64,000 bases of DNA. Origin: Salvelinus alpinus. Lineage: Eukaryota > Chordata > Actinopteri > Salmoniformes > Salmonidae. The DNA is taken from the NCBI RefSeq assembly GCF_045679555.1, contig NC_092122.1, positions 7,931,003 through 7,995,002 of the forward strand, written 5' to 3'. Shown piece by piece: positions 13,293 through 28,195 of the stretch (the first letter of the stretch is position 1; every line of letters starts with the position of its first letter). Both the position numbers and the translations under genes were made by a program. The notes under the pieces are model-generated. The model ran no database searches, had not been told where the DNA came from, and saw nothing but the letters and a program-made list of their open reading frames with translations.

Positions 13293-15792
13293 TGTGATCA
13301 AATCAAATCAAATCAAATGTATTTATATAGGCCTTCTTACATCAGCTGATATATCAAAGTGCTGTACAGAAACCCAGACTAAAACCCCAAACAGCAAGCA
13401 ATGCAGGTGCAGAAGCACGGTGGCTAGGAAAAACTCCCTAGAAAGGCCAAAACCTAGGAAGAAACCTAGAGAGGAACCAGGCTATGAGGGGTGGCCAGTC
13501 CTCTTCTGGCTGTGCTGGGTGGAGATTATAACAGAACATGGCCAAGATGTTCAAATGTTCATAAATGACCAGCATGGTCAAATAATAGTAATCACAGTGA
13601 ACAGGTCAGTGTTCCATAGCCGCAGGCAGAACAGTTGAAACTGGGGCAGCAGCACGGCCAGGTGGACTGGGGACAACAAGGAGTCATCATGCCAGGTAGT
13701 CCTGAGGCATGGTCCTAGGGCTCAGGTCCTCCGAGAGAGAGAAAGAAAGAGAACATACTTAAATTCACACAGGACACTGGATAAGACAGGAGAAATACTC
13801 CAGAAATAACAGACTGACCCTAGCCCCCCGACACATAAACTACTGCAGCATAAATACTGGGGGCTGAGACAGGAGGGGTCAGGAGACACTTTGGCGCCAT
13901 CCGATGATACTCCCGGACAGGACCAAACAGGCAGGATATAACCCCACCCACTTTGCCAAAGCACAGCCCCCACACCAGTAGATGGATATCTTCAACCACC
14001 AACTTACCATCCTGAGACAAGGCCGAGTATAGCCCACAAAGATCTCCGCCTCGGCACAACCCAAGGGGGGCGTCAACCGAGACAGGAAGACCACGTCAGT
14101 GACTCAACCCACTTAAGTGACGCACCCCTAGGGACGGCATGGAAGAGCACCAGTAAGCCAGTGACTCAGCCCCTGTAATAGGGTTAGAGGCAGAGAATCC
14201 CAGTGGAGAGAGGGAAACCGGCCAGGCAGAGACAGCAATGGCGGTTTGTTGCTCCAGTGCCTTTCCGTTCACCTTCACACTCCTGGGCCAGACTACATTC
14301 AGTCATAGGACCTACTGAAGAGATGAGTCTTCAGTAAAGACTTAAAGGTTGAGACTGAGTCTGCGTCTCTCACATGGGTAGGCAGACCATTCCATAAAAA
14401 GGGAGCTCTATAGGACAAATCCCTGCCTCCAGCTGTTTGCTTAGAAATTCTAGGGACAATTAGAAGGCCTGCGTCTTGTGACCGTAGCGCACGTGTAGGT
14501 ATGTACGGCAGGACCAAATCGGAAATATAGGTAGGAGCAAGCCCATGTAATGCTTTGTAGGTTAGCAGTAAAACCTTGGGAGGCTAGCATTGGAGTAATA
14601 TGATCACATTTTGGGGTTTTAGTCAGGATTCTAGCAGCCGTATTTAGCACTAACTGAAGTTTATTTAGTGCTTTATCCGGGTAGCCGGAAAGTAGAGCAT
14701 TGCAGTAGTCTAACCTAGAAGTAGCAAAAGCATGGATACATTTTTCTGCATAATTTTTGGACAGAAAGTTTCAGATTTTTGCAATGTTACGTAGATGGAA
14801 AAAAGCTGTCCTTGAAACAGTCTTGATATGTTCGTCAAAAGAGAGATCAGGGTCCAGAGTAACGCCGAGGTCCTTCGCAGTTTTATTTGAGACGACTGTA
14901 CAACCATCAAGATTAATTGTCAGATTCAGCAGAAGATCTCTTTGTTTCTTGGGACCTAACAAGCATCTCTGTTTTGTCCGAGTTTAAAAGTAGAAAGTTT
15001 GCAGCCATCCACTTCCTTATGTCTGAAACACAGGCTTCTAGCAAGGGCAATTTTGGGGCTTCACCATGTTTCATTGAAATGTACAGCTGTGTGTCATCCA
15101 CATAGTAGTGAAAGTTAACATTATGTTTTCGAATGACATCCCCCAAGAGGTAAAATATATAGTGAAAACTATAGTGGTCCTAAACGGAACCTTGAGGAAT
15201 ACCGAAATGTACAGTTGATTTGTCAGAGGACAAACCATTCACAGAGACAAACTGATATCTTTCCGACAAATAAGATCTAAACCAGGTCAGAACTTGTCCG
15301 TGTAGACCAATTTGGGTTTCCAATCTCTCCAAAAGAATGTGGTGATCGATGGTATCAAAAGCAGCACTAAGGTCTAGGAGCACGAGGACCGATGCAGAGC
15401 CTCGGTCTGACGCCATTAAAAGGTAATTTACCACCTTCACAAGTGCAGTCTCAGTGATGATGGGGTCTAAAACCAGACTGAAGCATTTCGTATACATTGT
15501 TTGTCTTCGGGAAGGCAGTGAGTTTCTGCGCAACAGCTTTTTCTAACATTTTTGAGAGGAATGAGAGATTCGATATTGGCCGATAGTTTTTTATATTTTC
15601 TGGGTCAAGGTTTGGCTTTTTCAAGAGAGGCTTTATTACTGCCACCTTTAGTGAGTTTGGTACACATCCCGGGAATAGAGAGGCGTTTATTATGTTCAAC
15701 ATAGGAGGGCCGAGCACAGGAAGCAGCTCTTTCAGTAGTTTAGTTGGAATAGGGTCCAGTATGCAGCTTGAAGGTTTGCAGCTTGAAGGTGA
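13293..15792 (-). mobile_element. Rex1/CR1-type LINE, 5'-truncated, degenerate
   Basis: This is the 3' part of a non-LTR retrotransposon read on the minus strand. From 15717 down to 14299, fragments in several frames give the RT palm core ([13 protein letters not shown]), [16 protein letters not shown] and the C-terminal block APFLWNGLPTHV followed by FKSLLKTHLF. The 3' end at 13293-13318 carries tandem TTTGA units, as in CR1-like LINEs. A second truncated copy of the same 3' region lies at 26412-26738. The left limit of homology near 15792 shows a local 13-bp duplication (gcagcttgaaggt). Confidence 0.9.
14299..15717 (-). pseudogene. Reverse transcriptase remnant of the Rex1/CR1-type LINE
   Basis: The RT is split over at least four frames. 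15717-15451 carries the fingers (KPLLKKPNLDPENIKNYRPI); 15533-15180 the palm motif A (SAAFDTIDH) and GIPQGSV; 15146-14913 the YVDD catalytic pair and NSDKTEMLV; 14962-14299 the thumb and C-terminus ending in the FK.LLKTHLF motif. Frameshifts and stops make it inactive. There is no endonuclease domain because the copy is 5'-truncated. Confidence 0.88.
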
Positions 15793-16488
<696 letters not shown>

Positions 16489-16595
16489 AAGAAAACCCAC
16501 AGTGAGGGTTGGCTGCTGCTGTGTGGAGTCAGCATTAAAGGACAAATACACAACTTTTCAACCTAACTTTCATTATCCCCAGCACAGTACATATA

Positions 16596-17199
16596 TAGTT
16601 GAAGTCAGAAGTTTACATACATTTGGGTTGGAGACATTAAAACTCGTTTTTCAACTACTCCACAAATGTCTTGTTAACAAACTATTGTTTTGGCAAGTCG
16701 GTTAAGACATCTACTTTGTGCATGACACAAGTGATTTTTCCAACAATTGTTTACAGACAGATTATTTCACTTATAATTCACTGTATCACAATTCCAGTGG
16801 GTCAGAAGTTTACATACACTAAGTTGACTGTTGCTTTAAACAGCTTGGAAAATTCCAGAAAATGATGTAATGGCTTTAGAAGCATATGATAGGCTAATTG
16901 ACATAATTTGAGTCAATTGGAGGTGTACCTGTGGATGTATTTCAAGGCCCACCTTCAAACTCACTGCCTCTTAATTGAGTGTATGTAAACCTCTGACCTA
17001 CTGGGAGTGTGATGAAAGAAAAAAAAACGGAAATAAATCATTCTCTACTATTATTCTGACATTTCACATTCTTAAAATAAAGTGGTGATCCTAACTGATC
17101 TAAAACAGGGAATTCTTCTTGGAATAAATGTCAGGAATTGTGAAAAACGGAGTTTAAATGTATTTGACTAAGGTGTATGTAAACTTCCGACTTCAACTG
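16596..17199. mobile_element. Sleeping Beauty-type Tc1 element, transposase deleted (about 604 bp)
   Basis: The left terminus (gttgaagtcagaagtttaca) and the inverted right terminus (tgtaaacttccgacttcaac) match the salmonid Tc1 family from which Sleeping Beauty was reconstructed. Each end also carries the internal direct repeat expected of IR/DR elements: gtcagaagtttacatacact near 16802 and gtgtatgtaaacctctgacc near 16979. The transposase ORF is absent, so this is a non-autonomous deletion derivative. The first base and the right TA flank are mutated. Confidence 0.95.
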
Positions 17200-18570
<1,371 letters not shown>

Positions 18571-18695
18571 GTTCATTCAGCAGTGTAAGGCCTGTGACGG
18601 CTATAACAGATCCACTTTATTCCAGAAGGTCATGAGGTGTGTGTGCCCGCGCTCGCTTCTGTGTCAAGTGATATAGTTATATTTTTTTCTGAACA

Positions 18696-18696
<1 letters not shown>

Positions 18697-18727
<31 letters not shown>
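18697..18727. repeat. (CA)n microsatellite, short
   Basis: About 15 CA units. Confidence 0.95.
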
Positions 18728-18732
<5 letters not shown>

Positions 18733-18856
18733 GGACCTTAGCTGCAACCCTTTGATGCTCGCTAAGCTCTGTAGCTGCCGGGGATCATGTAAATCTGGGT
18801 GGCATTTTGCTGATATAGTATTGGATGTTGTCTGTGTTCATGCATTGATAGCTCAA

Positions 18857-19000
<144 letters not shown>

Positions 19001-19032
19001 CATAATGCATCCAGAGCAAATAGAACACATTT

Positions 19033-19792
19033 TTTTATTTTTTTTATTTTTTTATTTCACCTTTATTTAACCAGGTAGGCTAGTTGAGAACAAGTTCTCA
19101 TTTGCAACTGCGACCTGGCCAAGATAAAGCATAGCAGTGTGAACAGACAACAACACAGAGTTACACATGGAGTAAACAATAAACAAGTCAATAACATGGT
19201 AGAAAAAAAGAGAATCTATATACAATGTGTGCAAAAGGCATGAGGAGGTAGGCAATAAATCGAATAATTACAATTTAGCAGATTAACACTGGAGTGATAA
19301 ATCTTCAGATGATCATGTGCAAGTAGAGATACTGGTGTGCAAAAGAGCAGAAAAGTAAATAAATAAAAGCAGTATGGGGGTGAGGTAGGTAAATTGGGTG
19401 GGCTATATACCGATGGACTATGTACAGCTGCAGCGATCGGTTAGCTGCTCAGATAGCAGATGTTTAAAGTTGTTGAGGGAGATAAAAGTCTCCAACTTCA
19501 GAGATTTTTGCAATTCGTTCCAGTCGCAGGCAGCAGAGAACTGGAAGGAAAGGCGGCCAAATGAGGTTTTGGCTTTAGGGATGATCAGTGAGATACACCT
19601 GCTGGAGCGCGTGCTACGGGTGGGTGTAGCCATCGTGACCAGTGAACTGAGATAAGGCGGCACTTTACCTAGCATAGCCTTGAGAGCCAGTGGGTCTGAC
19701 GACGAACATGTAGCGAGGGCCAGCCGACTAGGGCATACAGGTCGCAGTGGTGGGTCGTATAAGGTGCTTTAGTAACAAAACGGATGGCACAC
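19033..19792 (-). mobile_element. LINE 3' fragment (tttatttaaccaggtaggc terminus)
   Basis: Minus-strand 3' end of a LINE. The 3' UTR begins at the T-rich edge with tttatttaaccaggtaggc. Upstream, 19675-19418 (-) encodes the LINE C-terminal block with KVPPYLSSLVT, RSSRCISLIIPKAKTSFGR and WNELQKSLKLETFISLNNFK. It is 5'-truncated near 19792. A second short copy of the same 3' end lies at 23193-23265 on the plus strand. Confidence 0.88.
19418..19675 (-). pseudogene. C-terminal ORF2 remnant of the LINE at 19.0-19.8 kb
   Basis: An open frame of 85 residues carrying the conserved C-terminal WNELQ..LKL...ISLNNFK block that ends many teleost LINE ORF2 proteins. There is no catalytic region in this truncated copy. 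Confidence 0.8.
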
Positions 19793-20289
19793 ATCAAGCA
19801 CTAAGCAGTAGGCTGAGCACGTCAGTGTGCCGTATTACACAGGAGTAGTTTAAACCTGTGTGGATGGGAGCTATTTGTGTGCTTGCATGTGCGCGTGTGT
19901 GTGTGTAGCGTAATACATTAGTCTTAAGCCAGTGGACCACTGTCTAGTCTAGGTACTCTCATGATGTGGCCCTTTCTGGGTATAGAGCGTGGCATCCCCC
20001 TCTCTCTCCCTCCTACACCCAGGTTCTGTTATCTCAGGTCGTAAATTCCTGGAGGAGACTCTCTCCTCCTGGCCATGCAGTATACTGTATATAGAGAGAG
20101 AGTTTCACAGGAGAACAAAGGAACTTTTTCTACATCACAGAACTTGAGAACTGTACAGTGTCCATGTTTTGGAGAATGTGTAAATGGTTGGTGGAGAAGC
20201 CAGCTATGACCCGGTTTGTTTTGTTTCATGTTTGTGACCTCATGAAAGACAATACAGCCACATTACCATAACTCTGTTTATACAGGAGC
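19793..20289. other. No gene recognised
   Basis: Unique-looking DNA with no supportable feature. Confidence 0.3.
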
Positions 20290-21895
20290 CTCCGTTATGA
20301 GGTTTGTGTCTAATTATTGTATAAAATGAATGAGTAAAGATGAAACTATTTGTGAAATGATGTAATAATGTTAATGTGAGAGAATTGTATTCCCTTTAAA
20401 GTTTAACTAAGTCACTAAGCCCACCCCCATGAGCACAGACATGATCTGGCTCATGGGACAGCCCTTTTCTACTGTTACGAATAAAACCCCCACCTGAAGG
20501 AATCCTCTTCAGACCATGCGTAACTCGATCACCGAAGGTTGAGTAGAGACTACAAAAACCTCAGTATAAGCTAAAGTTGTAATGGTTGTTGAATTCCTAA
20601 CCATACCACGTGGAGCATTGGCTACACGGGTGGAAATGGTTCAACTCTGAGACTATCAATCCCGACAGAATAAGAGCAAATCTTAGATACTAGTCTGCAG
20701 CTAGAAATTATGTCAACCTGAGATGCGAGGACTGACAACCGCGAAACATCTATTCTATAAGAACATTTCTGAATGGTACTCTGAAGTATACATTCTCACC
20801 ACGAAAGACTTCAGCGAAGCAGAGAGAGAGACGCGCGCGCGGATGAACTTTCCAACAGAAAGACGGACGATTCCAATGGAGATCACGACGACACACTCAG
20901 TGTAAATATATATTGATTGCAATTATTCTCGAATGAGTGAGCGTTCATGTGCAAAGGATTAGCATTTCAATTAATATAATTATCAACTGTGTAGTGTCTC
21001 TTTTGTCTTTCCCGCCCTTCTCAGTCCACACCCACTTCCCTTTGTCTACCAAGTCGCCATATCGGCTTAGCCCACTAGGGAACCTCCCATATCATTTCCT
21101 TGTAACTATATCTACTGTTTGTTTGTTTATGCATTTCTGTGATTATTTAGTTAGTTAGTAAATAAATGATTAAGTGTAACGCTCTAGGTGTCGGGGTGTT
21201 TGTGGAATCAGACGCAGGAACAGCAGAGCTTCAATAGGTTGAGTTTAATTCCCAACTCGTACACAAACAATGTCCAAACCGGACTACTGGGTGTCAAACA
21301 AACACCTGTCTTCAAACATGAAGACAAAACCAGTACACACACACGAACCACTCCCGAAATCCAAAGAAACAGACGAACAATCCCGCACAAAGAAGCAGAC
21401 AGGCTGGCTGACTAATAAAGCCACCCTGATTGCTAATTCCCTCAAACCAGGTGATAACCATAAACACATAAGGAGGGGGAGGAAAAAGAGTCAGTAGCAG
21501 CTAGTAGGCCGGTGACGACGACCGCCGAGCGCCACCCGAACGGGAAGGAGAGCCTGCCTCGGTTGAAGTCGTGACATTAAGACAATTGATGTATGGATGA
21601 TTCATAGTAAAGGCTGGGTTCGTGCAGATAACCAACAATTTACGACGTTTGGAATGAGACTAACTTGAGGTAAAGAATAATTCATTCATTAGAAGACTAA
21701 TTAATCAGATGTTAAAATATCTGAAGAGTTATATTAGGAAAATTATAACTTTGTAATCTGAAGACTTTCCTTGGTGCCCCAACTTCCTAGTTAATTATAT
21801 TTACATGATTAGTTTAATCACGTAATAATAATTACAGAGAATTGATTTGATAAAATAACAGTCTTCAGTTTAATAATGCCAAAGACACGACAGTA
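20290..21895 (+). repeat. Unclassified long interspersed repeat, possibly an LTR, split by a solo LTR
   Basis: The two halves, about 20290-21174 and 21576-21895, flank the LTR at 21175-21575. The region has polyadenylation-like aataaa words (for example near 20480 and 21160), no ORF, and a right part containing ggtgccccaacttcctagtt. A diverged inverted copy of the right part lies at 46620-46990. Boundaries and class are uncertain; an LTR of a retroelement is my best guess. Confidence 0.5.
21175..21575 (-). mobile_element. Solo LTR (TGTCACGACTTCAACCG... family), nested
   Basis: A 401-bp element with TG...CA ends (plus strand tgtaacg ... gtcgtgaca) flanked by a perfect 5-bp target duplication ttaag at 21170-21174 and 21576-21580. 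Read on the minus strand it starts tgtcacgacttcaaccgagg, related to the LTR at 56986. There is no internal region, so it is a solo LTR, inserted into the 20.3-21.9 kb repeat. Confidence 0.9.
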
Positions 21896-22209
21896 CTTAA
21901 ACTGGGATTCAATCAGACTTAAGCTATCTAAATTGCATCTGTACTGTGAGACACTCAGTGCTATGAGGACACATCAGTATTGGATGGGCTGTGGGGTGAA
22001 GTTCAAGTCCATCTCAACGTACGGTTTATAATGAAAATGAATTACTTTCTAGTGTTTTGATGAATGTTTTGGGGCTTTGGAGCCATTTTGTTGAACTTTT
22101 GTTTTACCAGGTTAATTGAATGGGAGAGAAATACTGACTGGGGAAAAGGGGTTTAAATGGAGGGATCAATATCAACACATGTGGTTGTGTAATTAGATGG
22201 TGGGCAGAG

Positions 22210-22211
<2 letters not shown>

Positions 22212-22256
<45 letters not shown>
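22212..22256. repeat. (GT)n microsatellite
   Basis: About 22 GT units. Confidence 0.95.
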
Positions 22257-22333
22257 CCGACATGTGTACATTATGTGGTGAGGATCCAGTAGGATGTTCA
22301 GACCGACGACAAAATAAAATGTTGAACTCAATC

Positions 22334-22486
22334 ATTTACATTTAAGTCATTTAGCAGACGCTCTTATCCAGAGCGACTTACAAATTGGAAAGTTCATACA
22401 CATTCATCCTGGTCCCCCCGTGGGGAATGAACCCACAACCCTGGCGTTGCAAGCGCCATGCTCTACCAACTGAGCCACACGGGACT
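22334..22486 (-). mobile_element. tRNA-derived SINE, head type 1
   Basis: Read on the minus strand this starts cccgtgtggctcagttggta (A-box region) and continues to a B-box-like gggttcattccc lacking one base. It ends in the tail agtcgctctggataagagcg and tctgctaaatgac. The tRNA-like head followed by a LINE-like tail marks a SINE, not a tRNA gene. The same tail occurs in the SINE at 59218-59393. Confidence 0.85.
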
Positions 22487-22544
22487 ACTCCCTTTAGCAC
22501 GCGGCCCATTAAAATCACATGAATATCTTTCTGTCTCTCTTCAG

Positions 22545-22700
22545 AATTAGTGGTTAGAGCATTGGGCCAGTAACTGAAAGGTCGCTGGTTCGAATATCCG
22601 AGCCGACAAGGTGAAAATCTGTGCCCTTAAGCCCTTAAGCAAGGCACTTAACCCTAATTTGCTCCAGGGGCGCCGTACTACTACGGCTGACCCTGGAACT
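22545..22700 (+). mobile_element. tRNA-derived SINE, head type 2 (SlmI-like), partial
   Basis: The head tagtggttagagcattgggc includes the A box. The B box ggttcgaatatcc is close to consensus, followed by gagccgacaaggtgaaaatc and gcaaggcacttaaccc. The same head occurs at 59218. The 5' end is truncated and the tail differs, ending in ggcgccgtactactacggct. Confidence 0.8.
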
Positions 22701-23192
22701 TATCGTCTGCATTGTGAAGCTGTATTGTGGATAGAACCAGTTATGATCTACAACTGTAAAAGAGATCAGACGAGACCCAGCCTGACAGTCTAGTGAGTGA
22801 GGTAATCTCAGCAGTAACCCTCCAGGAGACGAGAGGCGTAACTAGATACCACCGAGGGAAACATAATGCTCCTTTTCACCATCCACTTTTTCATCCAATC
22901 AAAACATAATTACGCTTCTTCCCCAAAAAACATCCCGATGGGCCTTTTTAACTTTGTGATTCTCTTTCTGGCTGAGAGTTTGATTCTGTGGAACATGCAG
23001 ACATGATTGCACCCTCTCAGAGTCTGAGGCAATTTATTAGAGTCGAGCTGCACCTGTTAGATTTGTGACAGGCAGGCTCGCCTTCTCCCTTATCGTCTGC
23101 CTGTCAGTACAGAGACTGTAATCAGTAAGTTTCAATAGAGCTCTTAGCAGTCCGCACTACGCTCTCACTCACACACACACATACACACACCA
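22701..23192. other. No gene recognised
   Basis: Includes a short CA patch at about 23170-23190. No other feature. Confidence 0.3.
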
Positions 23193-23265
23193 GGTCGCAG
23201 GTCGCAGTGGTAAATGAGAACTTGTTCTCAACTGGTCTACCTGGTTAAATAAAGGTTAAATTTAA
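23193..23265 (+). mobile_element. Short 3' end of the aaccaggtaggc-type LINE, plus strand
   Basis: The sequence tgagaacttgttctcaactg through ggttaaataaaggttaaat is the reverse complement of the 3' UTR seen at 19033-19105. Only about 70 bp remain, a strongly 5'-truncated insertion. Confidence 0.85.
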
Positions 23266-23277
23266 AAAATCATACAA

Positions 23278-23281
23278 CACA

Positions 23282-23313
<32 letters not shown>

Positions 23314-23398
23314 CACACGCACACGCACACGCACACGCACACACACACGCACACACGCACACACGCACACACAGACACGCACGCACACGCACACACTC
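23278..23398. repeat. (ACGC)n / (CA)n compound microsatellite
   Basis: ACGC tetramers followed by mixed CA and CACACG units. Confidence 0.95.
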
Positions 23399-23699
23399 TG
23401 CTTCTGAGGCCAAACCTCAATAATGTAACATTTATAGAGAGCCTAATAAAGTGTAGTGCCAGATCATCTGCTGTGCAGCTAGAATATAATATTAAGCTGC
23501 AGCAGCACATCACAACACACTGTCTCTGAGCTTTGGTCCACTGTCTCCAGGGTAATAATGGGTTGTAGTTCATTATTTTGTAGAATGTGAATCTGCATAC
23601 AGAGCACGGCTTGGTTTAGCCGGGAAACAAGTGGTGCTGTGAGTTGTACAAGTTTGTCTCTAATTGAAAGGGATTCTGTACAGAAAGGAGTGCAGGGGG

Positions 23700-23830
23700 A
23701 ATATATATATCTGTGGATCTACAGGATATGATATATCTGTGGATCTACAGGATATGATATATCTGTGGATCTAAAGGATATGATATATCTGTGGATCTAC
23801 AGGATATGATATATCTGTGGATCTACAGAG
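23700..23830. repeat. 26-bp tandem repeat, about 5 units
   Basis: The unit gatatatctgtggatctaca plus ggatat recurs five times with single-base changes. Confidence 0.92.
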
Positions 23831-23874
23831 TGCAGATATACTATCTCCGGCACAGATTATTATTATTAAAAATG

Positions 23875-24830
23875 TTTTAAATTTGGGGGGGGGGGTCTCT
23901 TTTTGTCCTCATTTGGACTAATCTTCCAAGAGTCCTTAAACATTAAAATACAATTTATAATACGAACACATTTTCACAAATAACACACTATTACAAACAG
24001 ACATAATACACTAACATATTGACCCAATAAATACTCTGTCTAAAAGATATATTGATTCTTCATCTACCATAGTCCAGCACAACTTTTCTACGTATTATAT
24101 TTAAATGGTTTTACAGTATTGTTTAAATTTATATATTGAAAGGTTTCTGGTTTGCTCAGTTAAATTATTCCATTTCTTTATTCCTCTAAATCGAAATGTT
24201 ATTTTGCCTATTTCTCTTTTCTGTCAGGATAACACATAGATGGTAGACAATCTATTCCTAGTATTTACTGAATGTCTGTCTCTTACCAACTGAATACCGT
24301 TGTGAATAGAGTTTGGCCGTTTTAAATGGTGTATATTTTGAAATAAAATAAGCACGTTTTTTTCAATTATCTTGTTGATTGATGACCAACCAAGAGCATT
24401 GTGCATGACTACAACAGAATAACCATATCTCCACCTTAAAACAATCCTTGCTGCTTTGTTCTGTGCAATCTGCAGCCTCCTAATGTTAGATGCTGATGCA
24501 TTTCCCCAGACCACAGAACAGTAGTTCACCTGACTCTCAATTAATGCTTGTGTTATTTGCTCAAGAATCTTTCCTGGTAAATATTTAGCTATCCTTCTGA
24601 TCATCCATGCTGTTTTAATATATATAGTTTTACATAGATTAGTTATTTGAGACGACCATGATAAGCAGTTGTCTAGCTGCACTCCTAGTAGTTTGCTTTC
24701 TGCCACTGCCTCAATTTGTACTCCCCCCATACTTAATTGTATCCCATGCTGTGTTGGCCTTTTCCTAGTGGAACAGACCAACATAACTTTGGTTTCCTTG
24801 GTGTTAAGATAAAGGCTTAGACAAGGGACT
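23875..24830 (-). mobile_element. LINE 3' fragment, Jockey/CR1-group
   Basis: Minus-strand LINE end with a 186-residue open frame (24784-24224) and about 330 bp of AT-rich 3' UTR. The upstream frame continues to about 24822 (SLYLNTKETK), where homology stops, so it is 5'-truncated. Confidence 0.8.
24224..24784 (-). pseudogene. RT thumb and C-terminal region of a LINE ORF2
   Basis: The frame encodes SKLLGVQLDNCLSWSSQI (the conserved LG..LD..L.W block after the catalytic domain), LIESQVNYCSVVWGNAS and LQIAQNKAARIVL, which are standard C-terminal signatures of Jockey/CR1-group reverse transcriptases. The catalytic YADD region is missing. The frame is open for 186 residues, so the insertion is fairly young, but it cannot act alone. 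Confidence 0.85.
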
Positions 24831-25139
24831 ATGAATCAGAGTTGCAGCACAGCCAGAGCCTGGCAATAGAGTCTACTATTGGTCGAGAGCTACACTACCA
24901 CTACGATACATCACATCACTGTCAATTTAGTTGTATTAGTATTACTATTATCTGCTATGTCCTGTTAACCTTTACAGCTTTGGTATAGCATAAGAAAGAG
25001 ATTTTGCGCCAAAGATTACACCCAGCCTGCTAATCATGAACAGCGGGTATCCAGTTATGTGAGACCAATGGTAGTAACCATTAACACGGGGTCAAAGGTC
25101 AGCATAAGCCAATAAGCTGAAACGTCCGTGCTGACCTGG

Positions 25140-26411
<1,272 letters not shown>

Positions 26412-26738
26412 CAAATCTAATTTATTTATAAAGCCCTTCTTACATCAGCTGATATCTCAGTGCTGTACAGAAACCCAGCGTAAAACCACAAACAGCAAGC
26501 AATGCAGGTGTAGAAGCACGGTGGCTAGGAAAAACTCCCTAGAAAGGCCAAAACCTAGGAAGAAACCTAGAGAGGAACCAGGCTATGAGGGGTGGCCAGT
26601 CCTCTTCTGGCTGTGCCGAGTGGAGATTGTAACAGAACATGGCCAAAATGTTCAAATGTTCATAGATGACCAGCAGGGTCATATAATAATAATCACAGTG
26701 GTTGTCGAGAATGCAACAGGTCAGCACCTCAGGATATG
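26412..26738 (-). mobile_element. Second copy of the Rex1/CR1-type LINE 3' end
   Basis: This matches 13310-13600 nearly base for base over segments such as gcaatgcaggtg, aagcacggtggctaggaaaa and gaggggtggccagtcctctt. It is only the 3' UTR portion, 5'-truncated near 26738. Confidence 0.9.
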
Positions 26739-27019
26739 CTGGATCTAATGAATAGCCTAGTTGGAGTTGGAGACAGTTTTACTGTATGCCCATAGGGAAG
26801 TCTCTACTGCATGTGTTTTAATGCTGACAAATTACAGGACAGAATCAGGATTCAGAAAACATGACCAACTCTTCCTCACCTCTGCTTCTGTGATGACATA
26901 ACTCATCTCTCTCTCTCTCTCTCTCTCTCTTAGTTGTCTCTCTACTCTCTCTATCCCCCCTCTTTCGGTCTAAATCAGCCATTTCCTTTTCTCTTCATTA
27001 AGACCTGCCTTTTGTACTA

Positions 27020-28195
27020 TGAGAGTAGTACTAACTATTACTCTCCCTGCATGAGGACTGCAGATGTGGCCAGGGCAATAAATTGCAATGTCCGTACTGT
27101 GAGACGTGTAAGACAGCGCTATAGGGAGACAGGACAGACAGCTGATCATCCTCGCAATGGCAGACCACGTGTAACAACACCTGCACAGGATCGGTACATC
27201 TGAACATCACACCTGCGGGACAGGTACAGGACGGCAACAACAACTGCCCGAGTTACACCAGGAACGCACCATCCCTCATCAGTGCTCAGACTGTCCGCAA
27301 TAGGCTGAGAGAGGCTGGACTGAGGGCTTGTAGGCCTGTTGTAAGGCAGGTCTTCACCAGACATCACCGGCAACAACGTCGCCTATGGGCACAAACCCAA
27401 TGTCGCTGGACCAGACAGGACTGGCAAAAAGTGCTCTTCACTGACGAGTCACGGTTTTGTCTCACCAGGGGTGATGGTCGGATTTGCATTTATCATCGTG
27501 GGAATGAGCGTTATACCGAGGCCTGTACTCTGGAGCGGGATCGATTTGGAGGTGGAGAGTCCGTCATGGTCTGGGGCGGTGTGTCACAGCATCATCGGAC
27601 TGAGCTTGTTGTCATTGCAGGCAATCTCAACGCTGTGCGTTATAGGGAAAACATCCTCCTCCCTCATGTGGTACCCTTCCTGCAGGCTCATCCTGACATG
27701 ACCCTCCAGCATGACAATGCTACCAGCCATACTGCTTGATCTGCGCGTGATTTCCTCCAAGACATGAATGTCAGTGTTCTGCCATGGCCAGCGAGGAGCC
27801 CGGATCTCAATCCCATTGAGCACACCTGGGACCTGTTGGATCGGAGGGGAGGGCTAGGGCCATTCCCCCCCAGAAATGTCCAGGAACTTTCAGGTGCCTT
27901 GGTGGAAGAGTGGGGTAACATGTCACATCAAAAACTGGCAAATCTGGTGCAGTCCTTGAGGAGGAGATGCACTGCAGTACTTAATGCAGCTGGTGGCCAC
28001 ACCAGATACTGACTGTTACTTTTGATTTTGACCCCCCCTTTGTTCAGGGACACATTATTCAATTTCTGTTAATCACATGTCTGTAGAACTTGTTCAGTTT
28101 ATGTCTCAGTTGTTGAATCTTGTTACGTTCATACAAATATTTACACATGTTAAGTTTGCTGAAAAATAAACGCAATTGACAGTGAGAGGACTTTC
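27020..28195 (+). mobile_element. Tc1-like DNA transposon, type A, decayed
   Basis: The transposase remnant runs on the plus strand from about 27050 to 28012. It is followed by 3' sequence ending near ataaacgcaattgacagtga, the expected right inverted terminus. The left terminus could not be recognised and is probably deleted. Confidence 0.85.
27050..28012 (+). pseudogene. Tc1 transposase pseudogene (DD34E)
   Basis: A helix-turn-helix start, MRTADVARAINCNVRTVRRV, is followed by a stop at about 27200 and a frameshifted middle. From 27431 the catalytic core is readable: LFTDESRF holds the first Asp, WGGVSQHH the spacer, LQHDNATSHTA the second Asp, and PDLNPIEHTWD the Glu. A single in-frame stop (tga at 27737) separates HTA from SARDFLQDM. 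The C-terminus ends GGHTRY before a stop at 28010-28012. It is inactive because of at least one frameshift and two stops. Confidence 0.9.

Noticed and set aside
22334-22486. tRNA gene (minus strand)
   Set aside because: The B box is defective and the head continues into a LINE-like tail, so it is a SINE; the same applies to 22545 and 59218.
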